Program-made: the position numbers and the translations under genes
Shown: piece after piece, positions 17,292 to 25,779 of the stretch
How the letters are laid out: every line of letters starts with the position of its first letter
Numbering within the stretch: the first letter of the stretch is position 1
The notes under the pieces: generated by a model
What the model saw: only the letters and a program-made list of their open reading frames with translations
The model's database searches: none
What the model was told of the DNA's origin: nothing
Origin: 40CM-4-69-5 sp036556905
GTDB taxonomy: Bacteria; Methylomirabilota; Methylomirabilia; Rokubacteriales; CSP1-6
Assembly (NCBI GenBank): GCA_036556905.1
Contig: DATBIM010000166.1
Location: forward strand, 1 to 64,000
Reading direction: 5' to 3'
DNA: 64,000 bases

Positions 17292-18046
17292 GCGCCGGGC
17301 CGGCCCGTCGATTCGTGCTGCCCCTGGGAGTGTTCGTGCTGCTGGTCGTGGTCTGGGAGGCCGCGGTGCCGCTGCTCGGCATCCAGCAGATCGTGCTGCC
17401 CCCGCCAAGCGGGATCGCGGTGACCATGGTGCAGACCGCCGGCCCCATCGCCTACCACGCGCGCCACACCCTGGCGACTACCCTTATCGGCTTTGGCGTG
17501 GCGGTGGTGCTGGGACTGCTGCTGGGATTCGCCATCGGCGCCTTCTCCCTGTTCCACGACGCCCTCTACCCCCTGCTGGTCGGGTTCAACTCCATCCCCA
17601 AGGCCGCGGTGGTGCCGCTGCTGGTGATGTGGTTCGGCGTGGGGGCGGTGCCCGCCGTCCTCACCGCCTTCCTGCTCGCCTTCTTTCCGGTGGCCGTCAA
17701 CGTGGCGGTCGGGCTGGCCACCCTAGAGGTGGAGCTGCGCGACGTGCTGCGGGCCCTGGGCGCGTCGCGCTGGCAGATCTTCCGCAAGGTGGGGGTCCCC
17801 CGCACCATGCCCCTCTTCTTCGCCTCCCTCAAGGTCGCCGTCTCCTCGGCCTTCGTCGGCTCGGTGATCTCGGAGACAGTGGCCTCCAACGCGGGCATCG
17901 GGTACCTCATGGCCGTGGCCGCCTCCGACTTCAACACGCGGTTGGCCTTCTGCGGGCTCTTCGTGCTGGCGACCCTGGGCGTCGTGCTCTATGGACTCTT
18001 CGCGGCCGTCGAGCGGCGGATGACGGCCTGGGCCTACGCCGAGTAA
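17288..18046 (+). CDS. ABC transporter permease
   Basis: The 252-residue integral membrane protein has about six transmembrane helices and the binding-protein-dependent permease EAA loop (DVLRALGASRWQIFRKVGVP), which docks with the ATPase. It belongs to the BPD_transp_1 family of SsuC/TauC type. Its ATG overlaps the ATPase stop (ATGA). puuD begins 3 bases after its stop, so importer and urate oxidase are almost certainly on one message; this is the strongest hint that the importer carries a purine or urate. Confidence 0.93.
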
Positions 18047-18049
18047 CCC

Positions 18050-19249
18050 GTGGACGCCTTCCTGCTGGAGTGGCTTAACCTCGCGCTGCGCTGGTTCCAT
18101 CTCGTGGTGGCCATCGCCTGGATCGGCACCTCGCTGTACTTCATGTGGCTCGATGCCGCGCTCGAGCCCCCGGCGGCGGCGCGGCCCGGCCTGGACGGCG
18201 AGCTGTGGATGGTGCACAGCGGGGGCTTCTATCGCGTCGAAAAGCTCCGGCTCGGCCCCGGCGAGCTGCCGCGGGTCCTGCACTGGTTCCGCTGGGAGGC
18301 CGCGCTGACCGGGATCAGCGGCGTGCTCCTGCTCGTCGTCGTCTACTACCTGACCGGCGGCGTGTTCCTGGTCGATCCCAGCCCGGGCCGTCCCGGGCCG
18401 GCCGCGGCGACAGCCATCGGGCTTGGCCTGCTGGTGCTGGGCTGGCTCGTGTACGACCCGCTCTGGCGCTCGGCACTCGCCCGCGACCATCCGGCCGCGG
18501 CGACGGCACTCTCCTATCTTCTCCTGGTCGGCGCCGGCTGGGCCGCCACGCGCCTGCTCAGTGGCCGCGCCGCCTTCCTGCACGTCGGCGCGATGCTAGG
18601 CACGCTGATGGTGGCCAACGTCTGGATGCACATCGTGCCGGCCCAGCGGGAGATGATCGCCGCGACCCGGGCCGGTCGGACTCCGGCCTCTGGCCTCGGC
18701 CAGCACGCCAAGCGGCGCTCCGCGCACAACAGCTACATGACCTTCCCGGTGATCTTCATGATGGTGAGCAACCACTACCCGAGCCTCTACGGCCACCGGC
18801 TGAACTGGCTCATCCTGGCCCTGCTGATCGTGGTCGGCGGCGGGATCCGGCACGCCATGATCGCGCTGGAGCACCGCCGAACGGCCCACTGGCCGTGGGC
18901 GCCGGTGGCGGCGTCGTTCCTGGCGCTCCTCTACCTCTCCTGGCCGACCCGGCCGCCGGGGACGCCCGGAGCGGGTCTCTCGCCCCCCATACCGTTCTCG
19001 GTGGCGCGAGGCATCGTCGACCTCCGCTGCGCGAGTTGCCACTCCGCGCGCCCCACCGACGACGTATTCCGCACCGCCCCCAACGGCGTGACCTTCGACG
19101 CGCCCGACAGCATTCGTCAGCGCGCGGACGTCATCAAGCTGCGGACGGTCACGACCCCCACGATGCCACCCGGTAACAAGACCGCCATGACGGATGAGGA
19201 GCGCCAGCTCCTCGGCCGCTGGATCGACGCCGGCGCTCGCCTCGACTGA
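18050..19249 (+). CDS. puuD: Membrane urate hydroxylase PuuD with cytochrome c domain
   Basis: PuuD is the membrane-bound, cytochrome-c-linked urate oxidase that forms 5-hydroxyisourate without producing peroxide. The 399-residue protein has an N-terminal multi-helix membrane domain (WFHLVVAIAWIGTSLYFMWL, VANVWMHIVPAQR, SNHYPSLYG) and a C-terminal cytochrome c-like domain with the haem motif CASCH and a distal Met in TPTMPPGNKTAMTDEER. The GTG start is 3 bases after the permease stop. Position behind an importer and opposite xanthine dehydrogenase fits purine catabolism: xanthine to urate to 5-hydroxyisourate. Confidence 0.9.
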   Translation: MDAFLLEWLNLALRWFHLVVAIAWIGTSLYFMWLDAALEPPAAARPGLDGELWMVHSGGFYRVEKLRLGPGELPRVLHWFRWEAALTGISGVLLLVVVYYLTGGVFLVDPSPGRPGPAAATAIGLGLLVLGWLVYDPLWRSALARDHPAAATALSYLLLVGAGWAATRLLSGRAAFLHVGAMLGTLMVANVWMHIVPAQREMIAATRAGRTPASGLGQHAKRRSAHNSYMTFPVIFMMVSNHYPSLYGHRLNWLILALLIVVGGGIRHAMIALEHRRTAHWPWAPVAASFLALLYLSWPTRPPGTPGAGLSPPIPFSVARGIVDLRCASCHSARPTDDVFRTAPNGVTFDAPDSIRQRADVIKLRTVTTPTMPPGNKTAMTDEERQLLGRWIDAGARLD

Positions 19250-19294
19250 GCCGAACGCGTCTGCCCGTCTCTTCCGGCGGGCGCCCGTGAGGCT

Positions 19295-19690
<396 letters not shown>

Positions 19691-19701
19691 GATCGCTCTC
19701 C

Positions 19702-19998
19702 CTAGCCGCCGGCCATGGCCCCCACAACCAGGAACGGCTCGGCCCCGCGGGAGACTGCCTCAGGCAGCGGGGCGTCCGGGGCGTCGTGGGACAGATCCTG
19801 CTCACAGGCGAAGAAGCGCACGAACGCTCGGCGCTGATGGGTGACGTGGTCGCGGATCGTCCCCCGCAGCATCGGATAGCGGGCCTCGAGCGCGTCGAGC
19901 ACCGCGCGCTGGGTCGCCTGGCCCGCGACGGCGAGCAGCACCTCGCCGTCGACGTGGGCGAGCGTGCGGAGGTGGGCGGGCAGCACGACCCGGATCAT
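19702..19998 (-). CDS. MoaD/ThiS-like ubiquitin-fold protein
   Basis: A 98-residue beta-grasp protein ending in Gly-Gly (VGAMAGG), the hallmark of sulfur-carrier proteins activated by E1-like enzymes. MIRVVLPAHLRTLAHVDGEV and AVLDALEARYPMLRG are typical MoaD/ThiS segments. It is not beside molybdopterin or thiamine genes; instead it overlaps the BNR-repeat gene by 4 bases, a pairing I have seen in other genomes without known meaning. Candidate roles are sulfur transfer or protein tagging; unproven. Confidence 0.8.
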   Translation of the reverse strand: MIRVVLPAHLRTLAHVDGEVLLAVAGQATQRAVLDALEARYPMLRGTIRDHVTHQRRAFVRFFACEQDLSHDAPDAPLPEAVSRGAEPFLVVGAMAGG

Positions 19999-21110
19999 GG
20001 CAACGTCTGGACCTCGACGGACACGACAGACGGGAGATCCCGGACGATGGGGGCCCAGCTGTCCCCGGCGCTGGCCGACACGTAGACCTGCCCCCCGGTG
20101 GTGCCGAAGTACACGCCGCAAGGATCCAGCGCATCAACAGCCATCGCATCGCGCAACACATTGACGTAGCAGTCGCGTTGGGGCAGCCCGCGGGTGAGCG
20201 GCTCCCACTCGTTGCCGCCCGTCCGGCTGCGATACACCCGCAGCTTCCCGTCAGGCGGATAGTGCTCCGAGTCGCTCTTGATCGGCACGACATAGATGGT
20301 ATCGGGCTCGTGCGTGTGCACGTCGATGGGGAACCCGAAATCGCTCGGCAAGCTCCCGCCCACGTCGCGCCACGACTCTCCGGCGTCGTCGCTGCGCATG
20401 ACGTCCCAGTGTTTCTGCATGAACAGCACGCCCGGACGCGTGGGGTGCATCGCGATGCGGTGCACGCAGTGGCCGACCTCGGCCGTGGGGTTGGGGATGC
20501 CTTCCGACCGCAGGCCGCGGTTCATCGGCCGCCACGTCTTGCCCGCGTCGTCGCTCCGGAACACGCCCGCCGCCGAGATGGCGATGAAGATCCGCCCGGG
20601 GTGGCGGGGGTCCAGGAGGATCGTGTGCAGGCACATCCCTCCCGCTCCCGGCTGCCAGGTGGAGGCCGAGCCGTGGCCGCGCAGTCCGGGGAGCTCCTGC
20701 CAGGTCTGGCCGCCGTCGATCGAGCGGAACAACGCGGCGTCTTCCACTCCGGCGTAGACGGTATCGGGATCGGTCAGCGCGGGCTCGAGGTGCCAGACTC
20801 GAGCGAACTCCCAGGGGTGCGGCGTGCCGTCGTACCACTGGTGGGTGCCGGTAGCGCCGTCGTACACGAACTTGTTCCCCACCGGCTCCCACGTCCGGCC
20901 GCCATCGCTGGAGCGCTGGATCTGCTGGCCAAACCAGCCGCTGGACTGCGACGCATACAGCCGATTCGGATCAGCCGGAGATCCCTTGAGGTGGTAGATC
21001 TCCCAGCCTCCGAAGTGGGGGCCACTGACGTCCCACCGCTCACGCGTTCCGTCCGACGTCAGCACAAAGGCGCCCTTACGTGTACCAACCAGCACCCGTA
21101 CGCTACTCAT
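19995..21110 (-). CDS. BNR/sialidase-like beta-propeller protein
   Basis: This 371-residue protein is a WD40/YVTN/BNR-type propeller. Asp-box motifs recur: SSDGGRTWE, SIDGGQTWQE, SDDAGKTWRP and SDDAGESWRD. No signal peptide is visible (MSSVRVLVGTRKGAFVLTSD), so it is probably cytoplasmic. Families with Asp boxes include sialidases and sortilin-type propellers, but no sialidase catalytic set is recognisable. GGAAGGAG precedes the ATG. It lies 3 bases after the YCII gene and overlaps the MoaD-like gene (ATGA). Confidence 0.82.
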   Translation of the reverse strand: MSSVRVLVGTRKGAFVLTSDGTRERWDVSGPHFGGWEIYHLKGSPADPNRLYASQSSGWFGQQIQRSSDGGRTWEPVGNKFVYDGATGTHQWYDGTPHPWEFARVWHLEPALTDPDTVYAGVEDAALFRSIDGGQTWQELPGLRGHGSASTWQPGAGGMCLHTILLDPRHPGRIFIAISAAGVFRSDDAGKTWRPMNRGLRSEGIPNPTAEVGHCVHRIAMHPTRPGVLFMQKHWDVMRSDDAGESWRDVGGSLPSDFGFPIDVHTHEPDTIYVVPIKSDSEHYPPDGKLRVYRSRTGGNEWEPLTRGLPQRDCYVNVLRDAMAVDALDPCGVYFGTTGGQVYVSASAGDSWAPIVRDLPSVVSVEVQTLP

Positions 21111-21113
21111 CGC

Positions 21114-21512
21114 CTACTCCTTCCTGAGCTTCGCACCCTTCACGGGCGCCTCGGGAGTCCCCGCGGGTAGGCCCGTGATCTCCAGCACCGGACGGATCTC
21201 GACGGTCCCCCTGTGGGCCATGGGAACCCGGGCGGCGATGCCGATCGCCTGATCGAGATCCTGGGCGTCGATGAGGAAGTAGCCCCCCAGTTGCTCGCGT
21301 GTCTCCGCGAAGGGCCCGTCGGTCACGAGCCGCTTGCCGTTGCGCACCCGGACGCTGGTGGCCGTTCCCGTCGGGTGCAACGGGCTGGCGGCGAGATAGT
21401 GCCCGCTCGACTTGAGCTCGTGGGCGAGCCGCGTGGACTCCACGTAACACGCCGCGCGCTCGGGCTCGTTCAGCGCCGTTTCGTCACCGTAGATCAGCAG
21501 CAGGTATTTCAC
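21114..21512 (-). CDS. YCII-related (DGPF-type) protein
   Basis: The 132-residue protein of the YciI/DGPF superfamily has the defining TDGPFAETREQLGGYFLID and an N-terminal MKYLLLIYGDE strand. DGPF proteins are the genomic partners and targets of ECF42 sigma factors; their biochemical function is not established. It is divergent from the ECF42 gene at 21731 and is first of a four-gene unit. A TGTCGA-N17-CGAC element lies about 80 bases upstream. Confidence 0.88.
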   Translation of the reverse strand: MKYLLLIYGDETALNEPERAACYVESTRLAHELKSSGHYLAASPLHPTGTATSVRVRNGKRLVTDGPFAETREQLGGYFLIDAQDLDQAIGIAARVPMAHRGTVEIRPVLEITGLPAGTPEAPVKGAKLRKE

Positions 21513-21730
21513 CGCGACGCCTCCCGACCTCCAGGTACCCCCATCCTACCGCTGCCGTCCAATGCCGCTCGAGCCCCCTCCTCGCTCCGTAGTCGAACGG
21601 ACCGAGCCCAGATCGACATGGCGGCGAACACCCCCGCCCGGCCGGGCGTCGACCTCCTCCCTCCGATGGCTGGTCGGCGATGCCCGGCTCGGGTACGCTG
21701 GTCCGAGGCCTGGCGGAAGAGGTAGCGGAG
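21513..21730. other. Divergent regulatory region between the YCII gene and the ECF42 gene
   Basis: This 218-base region is the longest gene-free stretch in the window. It holds the predicted ECF42-type promoter on the minus strand (21592-21618). On the plus side I see only a purine-rich AGCGGAG before the ATG at 21731 and no clear sigma-70 promoter. No RNA gene is evident. Confidence 0.5.
21592..21618 (-). promoter_or_regulatory. Predicted ECF42-dependent promoter
   Basis: On the minus strand TGTCGA (21618-21613) is followed after 17 bases by CGAC (21595-21592). This matches the ECF42 target motif (TGTCGA at -35, CGA at -10) reported in Streptomyces. It points towards the YCII gene starting at 21512, giving a ~70-base leader, and would drive YCII-BNR-MoaD-DoxX. 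Confidence 0.6.
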
Positions 21731-22978
21731 ATGGCGGACGCGACTGAACGTGTGCGCGAGATGGTGGAAGCGGTCTACCAGACCGACTCCCGCCGCGTCC
21801 TGGCCACCCTGATCCGCCTGCTCGGCGACTTCGACCTCGCCGAGGAGGCGCTACACGAGGCCTTCCGGGCCGCGCTGGAGCAGTGGCCGCGCGATGGGGT
21901 GCCGGCCAATCCCCGGGCCTGGCTGGTGTCGGCCGGACGCTTCAAGGCCATCGACGGCGTTCGCCGACGCGCTCGCTTCGAGGCGCTGGACACCCTCGCC
22001 GAGCCCGTCGACCCTGCCGTCGATGACACCGCGGCGCAGAACGGCGAGGGCATCGAGGACGACCGACTGCGCTTGATCTTCACCTGTTGCCATCCCGCCC
22101 TGTCGCCGGAGGCCCAGATCGCCCTCACGCTGCGGGAGGTGTGCGGCCTCACGACCGAGGAGATTGCTCACGCCTTCCTCACCCCGGTGTCCACGCTCGC
22201 GCAGCGCATCGTGCGGGCCAAGGCCAAGATCCGCGACACCCGCATCCCCTATCAGGTGCCCGGGCCCGCCGATTTGCCTGATCGGCTGGACGCCGTGTTG
22301 AAGGTGATCTATCTCGTGTTCAACGAGGGCTACGCCGCCTCATCGGGTTCGTCGTTGACCCGGCACGATCTGTCGGGGGAGGCGATCCGTCTGGGGCGAC
22401 TGCTCGTCGAGTTGCTGCCCGGGCCCGAGGCCCAGGGGCTGCTGGCGCTGATGCTGCTCCACGAATCGCGTCGTGCCGCGCGCACCTCCCGCGGGGGCGA
22501 CCTGGTGCTGCTCGGCGACCAGGACCGCTCGCTCTGGAACCGGGGTCAGATCGCGGAGGGTCTGGCGCTGGTGGAACGGGCGCTGACGTCGCGCCGATTC
22601 GGCCCGTACACGCTGCAGGCGGCGATCGCAGCAGTCCATGCCCGGGCGCCCAGTGCCGCCGCGACGGACTGGGCCCCGATCGTCGGGCTGTACGACGTGC
22701 TGGCGCGGGTCGATCCCTCACCCGTGATCGAGCTGAACCGAGCGGTGGCGGTGGCGATGCGCGATGGTCCGCTGGCGGGTCTGGCCCTCATCGACGCCAT
22801 CCTGGCCCGTGGCGATCTGGGGGATTATCACCTGGCGCACTCCGCGCGGGCGGACCTGTGCCGGCGCCTGGGGCGGACGGCAGAAGCCCGAGCCGCCTAC
22901 GAACGGGCCCTCGGCCTCACGCGGCAGGAGCCGGAGCGGCGGTTTCTCGAGCGACGGCTGAATCAGCTGCTGGGGTGA
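21731..22978 (+). CDS. ECF42-group RNA polymerase sigma factor
   Basis: A 415-residue SigJ-like sigma factor, far longer than ordinary ECF sigmas. It has sigma-70 region 2 (DFDLAEEALHEAFRAALEQW), region 4 (LTLREVCGLTTEEIAHAFL and AQRIVRAKAKIR), then a DUF6596-type domain (LKVIYLVFNEGYAASSG) and a TPR-like C-terminus (GRTAEARAAYERALGLT). This extension is the ECF42 hallmark and is thought to replace an anti-sigma factor. The ATG at 21731 is chosen because AGCGGAG lies just upstream. The divergent YCII gene is its expected partner. Confidence 0.9.
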   Translation: MADATERVREMVEAVYQTDSRRVLATLIRLLGDFDLAEEALHEAFRAALEQWPRDGVPANPRAWLVSAGRFKAIDGVRRRARFEALDTLAEPVDPAVDDTAAQNGEGIEDDRLRLIFTCCHPALSPEAQIALTLREVCGLTTEEIAHAFLTPVSTLAQRIVRAKAKIRDTRIPYQVPGPADLPDRLDAVLKVIYLVFNEGYAASSGSSLTRHDLSGEAIRLGRLLVELLPGPEAQGLLALMLLHESRRAARTSRGGDLVLLGDQDRSLWNRGQIAEGLALVERALTSRRFGPYTLQAAIAAVHARAPSAAATDWAPIVGLYDVLARVDPSPVIELNRAVAVAMRDGPLAGLALIDAILARGDLGDYHLAHSARADLCRRLGRTAEARAAYERALGLTRQEPERRFLERRLNQLLG

Positions 22979-22986
22979 GCGAACGC

Positions 22987-24069
22987 TCAGGCATCGTCGG
23001 CAGCACGGCGCTCACCTGAGGACTCCCGGAACGAATCGAAGGTCACCGTCCGCGGTGCCTTGTCGGGCCGCCAGCGCAGGAACGTGGTGCCGTGGCGGAA
23101 GCGGTCGCCGCTCCAGTGGTCATAGCGCACCTCGCACACGAGCGCGGGCCTCAGCGGCTCCCACTGGCCCGAGCGCTCGCTGGCCCACCGGCTGGGCCCG
23201 CCCGGCGCATGTCCGGTGAACCCCGCTCCGCCGAGGAACGGGCGCAACGTGGGCAACAGCGTGGCGCGCTGGGCCGCGTTGAAGCTCGACGTGAAGCCCA
23301 CGTGGTGAAGCCGGCCCTCGCCGTCGTAGAACCCGAGCAGCAATGAGCCGACCTGGCGCCCGTCCGCAGCGTAGCGGAAGCCCCCGACCACGCAATCCGC
23401 GGTCCGCATCCGCTTGACCTTCTGCATGGCCGTGCGCTCGCCGCTGGCGTAGGCGGCCGCGGCACGCTTGGCGATCACCCCATCCAGCTTCAGCGCGCCG
23501 GGGTCCCGCAACCAGGCCTCGGCTAGGGTACGATCGGTCGTCGCGGGAGAAAGTCGGACCCTCCCCTCGGCCTCCAGGTACTTCTCGGCGAAGCTCTCCA
23601 GGCGGCTCCGGCGCTCGGCCAGCGGAAGCTCGACCAGCGTGTCCCCGCCCTCGTCGACGAGGAGGTCGAAGGCGAGGAGCAGGCCCGGGGTCTCCGCCGC
23701 CAGCCGTTGGATCCGGCTCGCCGCGGGATGCAGGCGCTGCAGCAGATCGTCGAAGGAGAACCCACTGTCGGTGGGCACGAGGAGCTCACCGTCGAGCACG
23801 AACCGCCGGGCCGGCAGGCGGACGAGCGCGGCCACGATCTCGGGGAAATAGCGGGCCAGCGGCTGGCCAGCCTTGGACTGCAGCGCCACCGTCTCGCTGT
23901 CCCGATAGGCCAGGCACCGGAAGCCATCCCACTTGGGCTCGAACACCCAGCCCTCCCCGGCGGGCAGGGCTTCCACCAGCCTCGCCTCCATGGGCGGGAA
24001 CGGGGGCGTGATGGGCAAGCTCAGCGCCGGCCATCGGGCAGCCGCGCGAGGCTCGGCGGGCCGCCTCAT
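22987..24069 (-). CDS. ATP-dependent DNA ligase (LigC/LigD type)
   Basis: The 360-residue ligase seals nicks in DNA repair. The adenylation site is FEPKWDGFRCLAYRD with catalytic Lys at about residue 46; motif III is LLLAFDLLVDEG, motif IV LDGVIAKR and motif V MQKVKRMRTADCVVGG. An OB-fold domain follows to the end. Asp replaces the common Glu in motif IV, a variant known in LigC-type enzymes. The ATG overlaps the stop of the polymerase gene. Separate polymerase and ligase genes correspond to the two main domains of LigD. No Ku gene is in the window. Confidence 0.9.
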   Translation of the reverse strand: MRRPAEPRAAARWPALSLPITPPFPPMEARLVEALPAGEGWVFEPKWDGFRCLAYRDSETVALQSKAGQPLARYFPEIVAALVRLPARRFVLDGELLVPTDSGFSFDDLLQRLHPAASRIQRLAAETPGLLLAFDLLVDEGGDTLVELPLAERRSRLESFAEKYLEAEGRVRLSPATTDRTLAEAWLRDPGALKLDGVIAKRAAAAYASGERTAMQKVKRMRTADCVVGGFRYAADGRQVGSLLLGFYDGEGRLHHVGFTSSFNAAQRATLLPTLRPFLGGAGFTGHAPGGPSRWASERSGQWEPLRPALVCEVRYDHWSGDRFRHGTTFLRWRPDKAPRTVTFDSFRESSGERRAADDA

Positions 24070-25055
24070 CCGAGTCGACTCAGCTCGAAGCGGCCCCGCC
24101 TGGCCAGGACGGGAGCCCACAGATCACCGACCCTGGCCAGCCGTGTCCGCACGTTGTCGACGCGGAAGTCCTCGATGCTCACGCCAGCGGCGAGCTCGTC
24201 CCAGGTCACAGGCGTAGACACGCAGGCCCGCGGGTGCGGTCGCACCGAGTAGACGGAGGCCAGCGTGCGTCCCCAGGCGTTCTGGTTGTAGTCGACGAGC
24301 ACCCGCCCGGCCGGGCGGCGGGCCACTCGGTACTCCGCCGTCATCAGCTTCGGATGCCGGCCCGCCAACTCCTGGGCCACCGTCTTGGCGACCTCCCACA
24401 CCTCCTTCTGCCGTGGCCCCCGCACGATCGGCACGTAAACGTGGAGTCCCTTGGAGCCAGTGGTCTTGACGTAGGTGGGCATGCCGAGTGAGCCCAGCAC
24501 CTCGCGGAGGACCAGAGCCGTCTCGATCACCTGGGGAAAGGACGCCGTGCCGGGGTCGAGGTCGAAGTGCAGCCAGTCCGGCCGGTCCACGTCGTCGCAG
24601 CGGGCGTACCAGGGATTGAGGTCGATGCATCCGAGGTTGACCACCCAGAGCAGCGCCGGCAGATCTTGAATGAGCGGAAAGTCGATGACGCTGCCGGAGC
24701 CGTGGGCGATGCCGCACGTCTGGATCCAGTCGGGCCGCGGCACCGGAGCCCGCTTCATGAAGAACGAGGGCCCCGAGGCCCCGTCGGGATAGCGGCGCAT
24801 CACCATGGCCCGGTCGCGCACGTGGGGAAGCAGGAGCGAGGCGACGTCGGCGTAGTATTGCAGGAGATCGCCCTTGGTGATCCCGAGCTCGGGCCAGAAC
24901 GGCTTTCTCAGGTTCGTGAGGCGCACCTGGCGTGAGCCCGCCTCGAGCACCACGCTGTCGCGGTCCCCCGGGATTGCCGGCGGGCCAGCCGGCCCCCGGC
25001 GCCCGGTTCCCGGACGCCGCGGGGGATGCGAGCCGCCGGCGGCGACCCGGCTCAT
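24066..25055 (-). CDS. LigD-type polymerase/primase domain protein
   Basis: A stand-alone polymerase domain (329 residues) of the archaeo-eukaryotic primase superfamily, which fills gaps, often with ribonucleotides, in end joining. Catalytic motif I is LHFDLDPG (Asp-x-Asp), motif II TTGSKGLHVYVPI, and the late QNAWGRTLASVYSVRPHP segment is typical of LigD-Pol. LTNLRKPFWPELGITKGDL is the conserved N-terminal region. The first ~40 residues are Pro/Arg-rich and probably disordered. It is coupled at both ends by 4-base overlaps. Confidence 0.92.
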   Translation of the reverse strand: MSRVAAGGSHPPRRPGTGRRGPAGPPAIPGDRDSVVLEAGSRQVRLTNLRKPFWPELGITKGDLLQYYADVASLLLPHVRDRAMVMRRYPDGASGPSFFMKRAPVPRPDWIQTCGIAHGSGSVIDFPLIQDLPALLWVVNLGCIDLNPWYARCDDVDRPDWLHFDLDPGTASFPQVIETALVLREVLGSLGMPTYVKTTGSKGLHVYVPIVRGPRQKEVWEVAKTVAQELAGRHPKLMTAEYRVARRPAGRVLVDYNQNAWGRTLASVYSVRPHPRACVSTPVTWDELAAGVSIEDFRVDNVRTRLARVGDLWAPVLARRGRFELSRLG

Positions 25056-25702
25056 CGGGACCCTCCCGCCGGTCCAGGCCCGAGCGGCGCGAGCCGGGGC
25101 GGCCGCGGCCCGTGAACGACGGACCCGATCACGGGGGTGTACTCGAGCTCCTGCCGGGCGGCGACGCAGCGGAGCAGGAGACCACCCCGGCTCATGTCGC
25201 CGCGACCCACGAAGGCGAGGGGGAACTTGAGGCGGTCGCCAAAGACGGTGGAGAGGACCTCCACGTATTTCGGTGACGCCACGCTGCCCAGCAGCACGAC
25301 GTCGCAGGCCGGCCCGATTCGCCGGCGGACCCGGTGACACGCGTCCAGCAACGGACGGCGGAAGCTGGATCGGGCAGGATCCACCTCGACCCGGGCGAAC
25401 GCCTGCAGCGTGCGAAGGGTCACCGACGCCGAGGGGCTGTGCAGCCCGGCGCCCGGCGTGATCACGAACACACCTTCGCCGGTCAGGCGGCACCCGGGAT
25501 CGGGAGCCGCGGCGAACGCCCGCGCATAGGCGAGTTTGCCGCGGAAGTAGAGCCCACTCATGAAGCTGAAGACTTCACCGAGCGGGGCTCCCTCCCGGCC
25601 ACGCAGCCGGCGGGCCAGATCGAACGAGGCTCCGGCGCGCATCACCATCTGCGCCCGCACTCCTGCGCAGTTCGCCGGCGAGAGGAGAAACACGTGCGCC
25701 AT
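25052..25702 (-). CDS. Unknown protein coupled to the LigD-type polymerase
   Basis: A 216-residue protein of a conserved but, to me, unnamed family. Salient segments are MAHVFLLSPANCAGVRAQMV, SFMSGLYFRGKLAYARAF, VFVITPGAGL, DVVLLGSVASPKYVEVL and FVGRGDMSRGGLLLRC. The last ~20 residues are Pro/Gly-rich. It is not Ku: no Ku core is recognisable. The order 'surface residue run, ITPGAGL, GSxxSxKY' recalls DUF6884/YaaA-like folds, a weak impression only. Its stop overlaps the start of the polymerase gene, implying a role in the same DNA-repair pathway. A TAGAAT -10-like box lies 18 bases before its ATG. Confidence 0.7.
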   Translation of the reverse strand: MAHVFLLSPANCAGVRAQMVMRAGASFDLARRLRGREGAPLGEVFSFMSGLYFRGKLAYARAFAAAPDPGCRLTGEGVFVITPGAGLHSPSASVTLRTLQAFARVEVDPARSSFRRPLLDACHRVRRRIGPACDVVLLGSVASPKYVEVLSTVFGDRLKFPLAFVGRGDMSRGGLLLRCVAARQELEYTPVIGSVVHGPRPPRLAPLGPGPAGGSR

Positions 25703-25779
25703 GCCGCTGATCTCGATCGCATTCTACATGTCGGGCGGGAGCTCGTGGCTCGGTCGGGCTGTGCTATCGTCGCGACGGC

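Noticed and set aside
25052..25702. Ku protein
   Set aside because: The position next to LigD-type genes invites this call, but no Ku core or N-terminal motif is present and the conserved segments differ.
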